The translations under genes and the position numbers were made by a program. A model generated the notes under the pieces. The model saw only the letters and a list, made by a program, of their open reading frames with translations, had not been told where the DNA came from and did no database searches. A DNA stretch of 64,000 nucleotides from Hippasteria phrygiana. Its lineage: Eukaryota; Echinodermata; Asteroidea; Valvatida; Goniasteridae. The stretch spans positions 496,001-560,000 of the forward strand of contig JAZGUH010000361.1 in NCBI GenBank assembly GCA_037893225.1, read 5' to 3'. This document shows positions 46,901 to 53,561 of the stretch, one piece after another (the first letter of the stretch is position 1; each line of letters starts with the position of its first letter).

Positions 46901-49900
46901 CTGATCTCCCCTTCTGGCGCGCCTGTGCCTCGAGGAAGGCCTCCATCTCGGCCGCAAGGGCGACTGCCTCGGTCAGGGTTGTCGCCCTCCTAGAGAAGAT
47001 GTGGCGTTGCAACTGTTCATTCCCCAGGGCGTTACGAAATGCCTCCACCGCCAGATCTTCGCGGGCCTGTGTGGGCAGCTTCGGGTAGCTCTTGTAAATT
47101 AGTCTTCGAATTGACTGCCCCAAGCTGCCGAGTGACTCGTCGCGGCCTCTCAAGCGCATCGACAACTGCGCCCGGTGTAATGGGATCTGGGCAGCCACCC
47201 CGAACCATTGTTCGAAGGTCTCGAGGATGGAGGCATATTCCGTTCGCCCCTTCGGCGCCATATCCGCAAGTGCCTCCTGGGCCGTGCCCCTCAAATAAGA
47301 AGCCAGGAACATCGCCTTCTCGGCCTCGCTCCAATGATTGACTGCTGCGACGCTCTCGAAATGGATCAGGTAGTCGGACCACGACGAGCCTCCGTCGAAC
47401 CTGTCGGGAAACATCATTGGCCCCTGACCCCCCGGGTCGGGATGTCCCGCTGTCTCCTTTCTCATCCCGGGTGGTGGTGTTGGTATGTCTCCCGATCGTC
47501 TGGCGGCACCGTGGGTACCAGGGGTAGTCTGCACCCCCTTGGTGGTGGAGGGTGCCTCGGTCCCGCATGGGGGCTCCGTGTGGTGCCACCCAGTGATCCC
47601 GGGTCCCCCCTCCCGACTGGCCTGTCTCACTCTGTAGACTCCCGTGCGGATTGCCTCCGCACCATTGACTCCCACGCGGAGTGGCTCTCCTCCTCAGACT
47701 CCCGTGTGGATTGCCTCCACCCCATTGACTCCCACGTGGAGTGGTTCTCCTCCATAGACTCCCGTGCGGATTGCCTCCGCACCATTGACTCCCACGCGGA
47801 GTGGTTCTCCTCCATAGACTCCCGTGCGGATTGCCTCCGCCCCATTGACTTCCACGCGGAGTGGCTCTCCTCCATAGACTCCCGTGCGGATTGCCTCCGC
47901 GCCATTGACTCCCACGCGGAGTGGCTCTTCTCCATAGACTCCCGTGCGGATTGCCTCCGCGGTGGTCGCCACGCTGGGTGATTGGCCACACTGGCACCGT
48001 TGAGGGGGCTGTACCGTTGCCGTCGTGGGGCATGTAGGCTGGGGCATTCCCGTGTGGGGTATGGTTCCCGTTGCGCCAGTGTCTGCCCTGGGGGTTGGTT
48101 CCTCGTGGCTTCCGGTACTCACGCCGGTGTAGCAAATGTGGGGTGTCTCCGGACGAACCCCCGCTGCGTCGGCAGACGCGGCGTGACCGCGTTCCGTGTG
48201 GAACGGCGTGTCCGCCACGCCGCCGTACCCAGCGTGGCGCGGTCCCTCCTGGTGTCCCCCGCTGGGCGTACTGGTGCGAAACGCAAAGGCCCTTTCCACA
48301 CGAGGCTCCGCCCCCGTGAACGCGGCATTCCGAGTGGAACGCAGCGTTTGCCCCGCCGCCGTGTACAGCGCAGGGCCCCCCCCCTGCGAGGCCCCCCATC
48401 GGGCGCACTGGCGTGAAACTCACAGGCCATTCCCACACGCGGCTCCGCCCCCGCTGCCCCGGCGAACGCGGCTCGGCGGCGTTCCGTGTGGAACGCAGCG
48501 TCTGCCCCGTCGCCGTGTGCAGCACAGGGCGGCCCCTCGCGGGGCTCGGAGTCCGGCACGCCGGAACAAGGGTCGTGGGGTGTCCCACAGTGAAGCACCG
48601 TCCCCGCCACACCGGCCGGTGCGACTCGGCAACGTTCCGGGTGGAACGGAGCGTCTGTCACCCCGACGTCAGCGGCGTGGGACGGCCCACTGAGGGACTC
48701 ATAACTAGTCTGGGGGGATCGATGCAAATGCAACATGGAATGTAACGAATTCGCCCTCCCTGATCTACAATCTCAGACTTCTTATTCTCCCCGTCCTCCC
48801 ACATGAGAGATTCCGATCCCGATGACCCCCCAGTCTCCCTCTTATCCCGAGGAAGACTCCCTTGATTATCCCCCAAGAAGGATTCCAACTCACTCAAGGT
48901 AACGAACGGTCCGCCTTTCTTATCTCCCGATTGGCCTGCATTGTGTGGAGCTGTATCCCAGTCTGTGTCTGCGCCGTGTGGCGAGTCGGACACCAGACTA
49001 TCCCTACCTGGGGGATTCATGTTGAAAGAACTCGAAGTTTTACCTGATTTGTTCCTTTCTGGTATGTCACCGCTGCCTCCAATGTAGCGTCGACCGTGCG
49101 CGGGACTCTTATACACTTGAAAGGAATACTCCGGCACACTTTCTTCAGGTCTTCAAGGCTCTAGGCCGTTTATTTGAGCACAAAATCACACAAGACTTCA
49201 CACAAAATGGTGGGACATCGCACAATGCTTGTTGCCAGGGGAACGGGTCACTGCGCGTGCGCCGCACGGCAACGGGCCTCCCCAGCCGACCAGCAGGGGC
49301 TCCGTTGCAACAGCTCCGCTGTGGTACCGTGCTGGTGCCCTTACCGGCCGGTCAGCTGGGGCTCAACCGCAACGGCTCCACTAGTGGTGCCGTGCTAGCG
49401 CCCTCCGCCAACCGACCGGCACCGGCGCTACATAAGCTACGCCTAGGAATAAACACACGGAGCTGTCACAATTCCAAGTACAACTATAAGAAAATCCAAA
49501 ACCAGGGGCCAATTTCATACAGCCGCTTAATTATTAAGCAAAAAAAAAAGCTAACCCTAACCCTCCAGGGCATCAGATTGCATACTTTGTCACATTGACT
49601 TGAGTGGAGAGTCCAGTATTAAAGTGGAGCTGTCAGCACAGATGCACTGTGCTTGTCTAGCAGGGTTAAGTTGGGTTAATAGAATCAGGTTACCGGCCAA
49701 AACTCCATGTGATGTATATTGCTTGTAACCGGTATTTAGCTGTTGTTTACTTAGCTTGACAGTCACATGGAGTTTTAGCTGGTAAGGGCTGATTTTACTA
49801 CGCAATACTTTTTTGTGCTTAATTAAGCAGCTCTATGAAATTGGTCTCAGATGTACAGTAAACTAACCAACAGTTACCTGAGGTCTTGAGAATTGCTTTG

Positions 49901-52267
49901 ACTGTTTCCGGATGAAACACGGAAACGAACGGATTAAACGGTCCCACCCAAAACACAGACACATCGACTGCTGCATCCACGGTCTTCCCTATCCAGACAT
50001 TTGCTTTCTCGTCAGAAGTTGCCTTTTACAAAAAGACAAAAAGATGATAAAATGGTTTATCAATAAAAGTGTTTTTATCTGTACGTGAATATTTTTTTGG
50101 CATGAATTTTCCTAGTACAAGGCTCAAAGCCATTCTAGGGCTACAACAGAGGTAGTGGGGTTGGCCACATTTTAGGTTGCCAGCCCTCCCACATTTACGG
50201 TTTTCCTGGGTCCAGATCTAGAAAGCGGATAAATCTTTTAATAAGTCCACCAGCTAAGAACAATTTCATGGATCTGCTTAGTGTTTATAGTAAGCAAAGA
50301 ATTGTCAATGCTTACTGCACTTATTATATCCATACTTCAAGGAATTTTGGCTTGTGGTTTGTGCTGTTGAAAGTCTGAATTGGTACTAAGAAAAATGGGG
50401 AACAAATCAGAACATAAATGGCCTCTTTTCCGGCCATCAATGGGTGCGTTCGATTAGCTTACACTTTAAAACATAAATGAGGCTAATGGAACACTGTGGT
50501 GTATTCGCCTAGGCATTCTGGGAAAATGAAGTTCAAAGGTTGTTTGGGGCGGGAACTTAAAAAAAGTGCAAAATGTAAACACTCACCGTCGTCTGCTCTG
50601 CCGGCAAAATGGAGAGACGTCGATCGAATATAATTAGCTTATCATTGCAATACAACCAATTAATGATGGATTCAATACATTTGCTCTCAATTATCAAAAT
50701 GTATTACGATCATGTAAATGTGATCATCGTAGGGAATCCGTGCCCAAAGTAGAGAAGTACATTGAGTATACCGTCCCGCGGTACGAACCAAGTCATTTCA
50801 TTATAAAATTCACAATTTGGACATATTTTAGTCGCCAACTGTTGTCATGTCAGGAAAATGCAGTCTTTGCTTTCCAATTTGTGTCACAATTTGTACATTT
50901 ACTCAGGTCGATTTCGAGTTCTCTGCCATGTTTACGTTTTCAGCTAGCCAGTGACGTCATTACACCTGGGCAGCCACCAGAGACCCGCTCGCTAGCTGGG
51001 GTAGTGGTGGTTGACACCAAAGCAGACACGAGTATCACGTAATGACTAATCGAACGGTCCCGTGTAAGTTTCACTTACAGGTGTATAAAAGCTAATTGAA
51101 CGCACCCATCTATCTGTACTAGCCCCATAACTTGCTGTACCACACACATCCAACTAAAGCTTGTGCATCAGCCATGTATTTATGACTGTAAATGTTTCAA
51201 AAAAATTCCATGTTATATCATAAGTGAGGCGATTGTGTAGTGTAGGGCCCCTCTTTAGTTTCGATCAAATTAGAGTCAAGGGTCTTTTTTCTCATTCCAA
51301 AATGACTTTTTCAACCTAAAGCAGACTTAGCTCTTAATTCTATTGACATCGTTTTTTGTAATTTTGAACAGTTTATTGCGGTAGAAAATGCAATTTTCTT
51401 ACGCGCTTTACGGCAGTTGCCATTCCAATCAATGCGGTTTTGCATGTTTACTGTACATCGCGGTGATCGCCATCTTTGTTTTCGCGTTGCGTTTTGTCGT
51501 CCTCATCGCCGCTTCACCCCAAAACTTCCCTCAAAAACTAAAACCCTGCCCTTTATCTACGACATGTATACCTGTTGCGTTAGTTAATGTCGCTAAACTA
51601 GTTTGGCAATTCCAATAACCTAAAAGTTAATTTTTGTTCCCTTTCTATAGGGAACAGGGCCCTACACTACACAATCGCCATAAGTGAATGTGTGCCAGGG
51701 GAATTGTGGTACTCAAAAGGCAAAAATGAGCCAAAACTGCTCCATATTCTTGCTTTTGAATTAATTGCAAATGCACAGCAGGCTATAGACCTTTATCATG
51801 GTACAGACATCTTGTTTTTCTCCTATTCAAATCAATGCAACTAAACCGAGGCTGGAAGGAAATATAGTCTGGCACCTTCATTCAGTAATTGGAATCACTA
51901 TTCATAATTGCTAATGCATACAGGGAACAAGACAAAGATGGTGACAGCATGATAAAGGTCTATTCCTATGGTTACGTTGGATGTGTGGCTATCGGATACA
52001 GCACAGCAAGCAAGGCCACACACATCATGGAGCTATATCTATACTAGCTACTGGTCCCCATGGGGGTGGAACCGGTCTAATCAGTACCATGAGCAAATGA
52101 CCAAAGAGCCAGTGCTTATTCGGGAACGATGGGAATGCTGCCACCTGCCTCTCCATCCGCCATTTCTGGACGAACAGCGCCACGACTGCTACGACTGCCG
52201 ATGTGACTGCCAATGTAATTGCAGTGATGCTAAATGCTGCAAAGCTGGAAGCACTGAAGACCAACAT
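28963..52267 (-). CDS. Cytochrome P450, CYP4 family, 505 aa, nine exons
   Basis: Coding exons: 52267-52088, 50022-49878, 39072-38900, 37682-37574, 36589-36330, 33868-33672, 32029-31896, 30423-30276, 29134-28963 (stop 28965-28963). Phases agree and total 1518 nt. Haem-thiolate mono-oxygenase of the ER membrane; CYP4 enzymes typically omega-hydroxylate fatty acids. An N-terminal anchor lies at about 13-35. The CYP4 signature [13 protein letters not shown] is at 304-316 with the haem-linking Glu311. The K-helix Glu370-Arg373 is [13 protein letters not shown] follows, then [14 protein letters not shown] with haem ligand Cys451, split by the last intron. The exon 5 acceptor is the less certain: CGAAG|AT keeps phase, while CAATAG 8 nt upstream does not. 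The exon 1 donor GTACTG is weak. Intron 2 holds an 8.3-kb retrotransposon. Confidence 0.92.
29537..29659. mobile_element. Near-perfect hairpin MITE in CYP4 last intron
   Basis: About 45-bp inverted arms starting CAATTGTTGACTGCTGTGAT and continuing through GGGATATGACG to AACACCC, separated by about 30 bp. No coding content. Confidence 0.8.
30857..31266. mobile_element. Non-autonomous TIR element rich in CGAATATTCG, copy 1
   Basis: Ends TAGGGCTGTCC and GAACAGTCCTA, with repeated palindromic AATATTCGAATA inside both ends and 'gcatttttgtcaatcgtaa' and 'ctgtccgtaaaacccttga' in the body. A second copy lies at 62670-63150 in an MTREX intron. It has no ORF. The CAGGGCTGT-like ends suggest a hAT relative (tentative). 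Confidence 0.7.
32270..32890. repeat. 43-bp minisatellite in CYP4 intron 6
   Basis: About a dozen units combining CATTCATCCTCAATCCTAC and AAAATCCTCCTGTGCTTTAA. Units are nearly identical in the centre and diverge at both edges, where TCCTCAATCCTCCAAAATCC dominates. Confidence 0.9.
34012..35449. repeat. Composite tandem-repeat element bounded by inverted repeats, CYP4 intron 5
   Basis: Left array, 34036-34985: about 38 units of 25 bp starting AAGGCCAAGGCTTCGACCCT, in three variants (AAGGCCAAGG, AAGCCAAAGG, AAGACCAAGG). Right arrays, 35040-35155 and 35218-35395: 21-bp units ending TGGCCTGGAGGGTTAAAGCC. Ends: TTGGAGCAAAGGCAAAGG plus TTTTGACCCTC at the left, and the complement GAGGGTCAAAACCTTTGCTC plus CAA at the right, with an internal copy at 35186. 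The long open frames (up to 488 codons) arise because no unit contains a stop. Confidence 0.85.
36804..37419. mobile_element. piggyBac-type TTAA element in CYP4 intron 4
   Basis: TTAA at 36800-36803 and 37420-37423 flank a 616-bp element with TIRs CCCTTTCCTTACCA and TGGTAAGGAAAGGG. It encodes no transposase; a non-autonomous derivative. Confidence 0.75.
38525..38680. repeat. A-rich low-complexity tract
   Basis: Poly-A and AAAC-rich text, including (CCGA)n at 38677-38692, in a CYP4 intron. Possibly the tail of an old retroposon. Confidence 0.6.
39394..39606. mobile_element. TTAA-flanked CCCCTTG MITE, copy 1
   Basis: TTAA at 39390-39393 and 39607-39610. The 213-bp body has CCCCTTG...CAAGGGG ends. 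A second copy in the opposite orientation lies at 61990-62203; both share a GACGCC/GGCGTCAT-rich end and 'gtttgtgcagt'. Confidence 0.8.
39896..40150 (-). repeat. tRNA-derived SINE, full head
   Basis: On the minus strand, GTGGTCTAGTGGTTGGGATT (A box) and GGGGTTCGAATCC (B box) are followed by CCTTGGGCAAGCCACTTCAT and CTCTACCCAGGAGTACCAGC. This 'TTGGGCAAG' SINE body is widespread in marine invertebrates. It ends in a T-run on the plus-strand complement near 39900 (poly-A tail). Confidence 0.75.
40419..40972. mobile_element. TTAA-MITE copy e with nested poly-G/poly-C insert
   Basis: Follows TTAA at 40415-40418. It carries the family ends and the core 'acgatataaatttccac'. At 40480-40660 it is interrupted by a foldback piece: 'tggcggatctacgggggg' against 'cccccttgggtaaaacctagatccgcc', with very long G and C runs. 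Confidence 0.65.
41130..41480 (-). repeat. 3' LTR
   Basis: 351 bp, ends TGTAGCG/CGCTACA. It lies next to the polypurine tract, so it is the 3' LTR of the minus-strand element. Confidence 0.95.
41481..41492 (-). promoter_or_regulatory. Polypurine tract (plus-strand primer)
   Basis: Read on the minus strand this is GAAGGGGGCGA immediately before TGTAGCG. It is the expected position and composition for the plus-strand DNA primer and fixes element orientation. Confidence 0.7.
42017..42724 (-). CDS. Accessory C2HC zinc-finger ORF downstream of integrase
   Basis: From ATG at 42724 this reads 235 residues. The frame is also open upstream to 42976. Two fingers stand near the start: [20 protein letters not shown] followed by AC (C-X2-C-X12-H-X4-C), and [20 protein letters not shown] followed by YC (C-X3-C-X12-H-X3-C). 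An acidic stretch ([13 protein letters not shown]) and a Pro/Arg/Gly-rich tail follow. The ATG lies 2 nt after CCTTCTTCTCCCCCCTGCAG, an excellent splice-acceptor match, suggesting expression from a spliced RNA in the position where other LTR elements carry env. Such a protein could bind nucleic acid (inference). It is not a standard Ty3/Gypsy gene. Confidence 0.7.
   Translation of the reverse strand: MDQAKCPHCERTFNQHHNLRRHLRTACRVLHPECPYTCARGCERTFYRRDVRERHHHYCAGSFVGSVSAEVKELDVHASDEEMDAAPPPPPPMSHRGGRNHPEQHPTLPLHVQGGRPHRRTSLGRGVTRSQSLPAGRGTAATRNAPPDHLIRDVPRRGDHLGRGAMSTRNAPQWPPHDTIGTGARAGEVDRSERRAGCRRDPLCPPDAPLPQWDGCPLLLPAVPACTSRMEDDSR
43007..44490 (-). pseudogene. Integrase with GPY/F-type C-terminus, interrupted
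   Basis: The N-terminal HHCC finger is visible (HDNRTSGH, then WCRKCHKC), followed by the catalytic core starting [10 protein letters not shown] (first Asp), HTDQGKEFE (second Asp) and [10 protein letters not shown] (Glu), and a tail with WDGPFVV (GPF) and HYNRLKPY. A run of 17 G at 43762-43778 sits inside the core and shifts the frame. An in-frame TGA at about 43370 (consistent with CGA to TGA decay) separates the tail. Integrase would insert the cDNA; this copy cannot make it intact. Confidence 0.88.
44478..45201 (-). pseudogene. RNase H domain of pol
   Basis: Ty3-type RNase H after [19 protein letters not shown] (first catalytic Asp), [14 protein letters not shown] (Glu), [10 protein letters not shown] (Asp) and [12 protein letters not shown]. 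It would degrade RNA in the RNA-DNA hybrid. It lies in a different frame from the RT block. Confidence 0.88.
45218..46211 (-). pseudogene. Reverse transcriptase of pol, frameshifted and with small deletion
   Basis: Recognisable RT blocks: [17 protein letters not shown] (about 45614-45670), [20 protein letters not shown] (about 45535-45600), FSTFDLASG with the first catalytic Asp (about 45465-45490), [16 protein letters not shown] and the YLDDV box (about 45300-45400). At about 45460 the frame reaches TAA just after DLASG, and roughly ten residues expected before the next block are missing, which implies loss of function. A one-base type shift at about 45614-45640 separates the first block. 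Confidence 0.88.
46212..47675 (-). CDS. Gag and aspartic protease ORF
   Basis: 487 codons in one frame. A capsid-like region follows MMFPDRFDG ([20 protein letters not shown]..., ETFEQWFG). The nucleocapsid zinc knuckle is [14 protein letters not shown] (C-X2-C-X4-H-X4-C). The retropepsin site is [12 protein letters not shown], where DNG stands in place of the usual DSG/DTG. The frame is lost near 46212-46290; protease-linker sequence continues in another frame (45614-46294). The N-terminal start is uncertain because the region upstream is repetitive: the first 15 residues come from the 60-bp repeat, and [10 protein letters not shown] is an alternative start. Confidence 0.85.
   Translation of the reverse strand: MGVNGAEAIRTGVYRVRQASREGGPGITGWHHTEPPCGTEAPSTTKGVQTTPGTHGAARRSGDIPTPPPGMRKETAGHPDPGGQGPMMFPDRFDGGSSWSDYLIHFESVAAVNHWSEAEKAMFLASYLRGTAQEALADMAPKGRTEYASILETFEQWFGVAAQIPLHRAQLSMRLRGRDESLGSLGQSIRRLIYKSYPKLPTQAREDLAVEAFRNALGNEQLQRHIFSRRATTLTEAVALAAEMEAFLEAQARQKGRSGTKDVRLLTQPPAEEHGPTAGTGYVQATRPRVECYGCHEFGHIRRYCPKRKSASDRQRGPTGATPRRQAPSGELAAQARVTSANYITGKVAGKPVRLLLDNGAAVSLLSERVYGTLDETERPRLLLSAPALRMADGSSMPARGVADFKLQVWDQFLNHACTVADIEPDVILPVEIPLRMAMGGWRSHSRRGGRSPGGFPAAADGSQGAGDGEYGGTGRSRGDYRGRSGC
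47636..47970. repeat. 60-bp tandem repeat in retrotransposon leader/gag 5' region
   Basis: About 5.5 units containing CATAGACTCCCGTGCGGATT and TTGACTCCCACGCGGAGTGG. Being a multiple of 3 and stop-free, it is open in several frames on both strands. Confidence 0.9.
48180..48660. repeat. GC-rich degenerate repeat with GTTCC-N5-GGAAC palindromes
   Basis: Units of about 137-154 bp. The palindromic core (for example GTTCCGTGTGGAACG) recurs at about 48190, 48327, 48481 and 48635. Half-conserved copies (TTCCGAGTGG, TTCCGGGTGG) recur near 42209, 42282, 42415 and 42627 beside the zinc-finger ORF. Confidence 0.75.
48658..49137 (-). other. Open frame starting in the 5' LTR and running into the leader
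   Basis: 159 codons beginning [11 protein letters not shown] inside the LTR, less repetitive than its surroundings. It contains [12 protein letters not shown] and CCICIDPP. No family is recognised. A consensus donor TTGA|GTGAGT lies at about 48893 (minus strand), which could serve for a spliced RNA. Confidence 0.35.
49083..49432 (-). repeat. 5' LTR
   Basis: 350 bp, same ends as the other LTR, one base shorter. As the upstream LTR of a minus-strand element it would hold the promoter. A putative primer-binding site starting TTGGAGGCAG lies at about 49082-49064. Confidence 0.95.
50133..50245. repeat. Dispersed repeat shared with 60775-60905
   Basis: Shared phrases: 'gggctacaacagaggt', 'ggggttggccacatttta' and 'cttacggttttcctgggtc' plus 'cagatct'. 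Shorter relatives of its start ('caaggctaaaagccactc') occur at 38338 and 63695. Probably an old SINE or MITE family. Confidence 0.65.
50442..51107. mobile_element. TIR element (GGGTGCGTTC ends), CYP4 intron 1
   Basis: 666 bp with ends GGGTGCGTTCGATTAGCTT and its near-perfect complement. The GGGTGCGTTC terminus is common in non-autonomous DNA elements of animals. No transposase ORF and no clear target duplication. Confidence 0.7.
51228..51679. mobile_element. hAT-type MITE with 23-bp perfect TIR and 8-bp TSD, CYP4 intron 1
   Basis: ATAAGTGA at 51220-51227 and 51680-51687 flanks a 452-bp element with perfect inverted ends beginning GGCGATTGTGTAGTGTAGGG. An 8-bp target duplication is diagnostic of hAT-like transposition. 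The open frame inside (51388-51618) has no transposase features. Confidence 0.88.
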
Positions 52268-53561
52268 TGCAATCACTGGACGTACACATATGGAAAAGGC
52301 TCTGAAATTTGAAACAGAAAATTTTCAAAAGGAAAAAATCCAAACAAAATCAATTAATAGTTAATTTTGAAAACATCTGTGCTAATATGAACTTATAGGC
52401 CTCAGTTTGTAAAACATGATTTCAGGGGGAAAAAAACCCGGCTCGGCCCAGCCCACAGATAAGACCGTCAACCAATTCTGCAGTTTTTTGTTTTCTGACC
52501 ATTTTTCAGTTTCTTTCAATTAACATTTACTATAGGACTACTTAGTAGTATAGCTTTATAGCTAGGCCTACATCTACACTACGATTACAATATTATTGGA
52601 GCGGTGTCCTGAATGTACACTTTTTAAGAGCACGCCACCTCCCACCCAACACGCACCTACTATAGCTCCCACCCAACACGCACCTCCCACCCAACACGCA
52701 CCTCCCACCCAACACGCACCTCCCACCCAACACGCACCTCCCACCCAACACGCACCTCCCACCCAACACGCACCTCCCACCCAACACGCACCTCCCACCC
52801 AACACGCACCTCCCACCCAACACGCACCTCCCACCCAACACGCACCTCCCACCCAACACGCACCTCCCACCCAACACGCACCTCCCACCCAACACGCACC
52901 TCCCACCCAACACGCACCTCCCACCCAACACGCACCTCCCACCCAACACGCACCTCCCACCCAACACGCACCTCCCACCCAACACGCACCTCCCACCCAA
53001 CACGCACCTCCCACCCAACACGCACCTCCCACGACTTGTGCTTGTTTTAGATCATGAGTATACACGTACATTGTACGTTGTGTTCCTTCTTAGATTCTCC
53101 CTGCGTACATCAAATTCTGGAGCTCACTGTCTTGTCATTCATAATTCAACTGACAAGGCCTTTACAACAGCTAAAATTCATATGACAGAAACCAGTCGCT
53201 TACCGCCGCTTTCAAGCAAAGACGCAAAATCCTAGATTGTTTTCACAGTCTACATCTAGACTTAATCATGGAATCTAGCTTGAGAAATCCAGCTGTAGGC
53301 TGAGACATGTAAGATTCGCCATTTAAATCTTGTGTACACATGATCCTGCATTACGTAACATAATCGGCCAAAATAGGTGAAACTAAAAGTAAACAAGCGA
53401 CTTACGGCGAGTTTAATCCTTGACTAAACAAGACTGGTTTCCTGCCTCTCACGAGCTGTGGTCAACGCTTTGGTGCAAAGTTACCAGTGAAAATTTCCCC
53501 AGCACATGTCACGCGTCGAGAACACTGATCTCTACACTAACCGAGAAACACCAATTCAGTC
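52268..53561. promoter_or_regulatory. Divergent intergenic region between CYP4 and MTREX
   Basis: The two start codons are 1294 bp apart and face away from each other, so both promoters and 5' UTRs should lie here. No TATA box is convincing. Sequence next to the MTREX ATG is unremarkable. The central third is the 18-bp minisatellite, so any shared control elements must lie on one side of it. Confidence 0.6.
52643..53034. repeat. 18-bp minisatellite CACCTCCCACCCAACACG
   Basis: About 20 almost identical units at 52678-53034 plus a degenerate first unit. Stop-free in several frames, hence spurious long open frames. The minus strand is G-rich (GGTGGGAGG... GGG). Confidence 0.95.

Larger units (their letters stand above)
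41130..49432 (-). mobile_element. Ty3/Gypsy LTR retrotransposon, 8.3 kb, in CYP4 intron 2
   Basis: LTRs at 41130-41480 and 49083-49432 share TGTAGCG...CGCTACA ends and differ at about eight positions in 350. TAAG lies outside both LTRs (41126-41129, 49433-49436), a 4-bp (or, with the adjoining A, 5-bp) target duplication. On the minus strand the order is gag, protease, RT, RNase H, integrase, which defines Ty3/Gypsy. An additional zinc-finger ORF follows integrase. A purine tract (AAGGGGGCGA) abuts the 41480 LTR, and TTGGAGGCAGCGGTGAC abuts the other as a putative primer site. Coding capacity is damaged, so this copy is probably not autonomous. Confidence 0.95.

Noticed and set aside
47032..48612. 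526-codon frame overlapping gag
   Set aside because: High GC and tandem repeats keep several frames open; only the 46212-47675 frame carries the zinc knuckle and protease motif.
48658..49137. Separate host gene at the edge of the retrotransposon
   Set aside because: It starts within the LTR and ends in the leader, so it belongs to the element if it is real at all.
52593..53071. Long open frames translating to HAPPTQ or CVLGGR repeats
   Set aside because: Artefact of an 18-bp stop-free minisatellite; open on both strands and no start or splice context.
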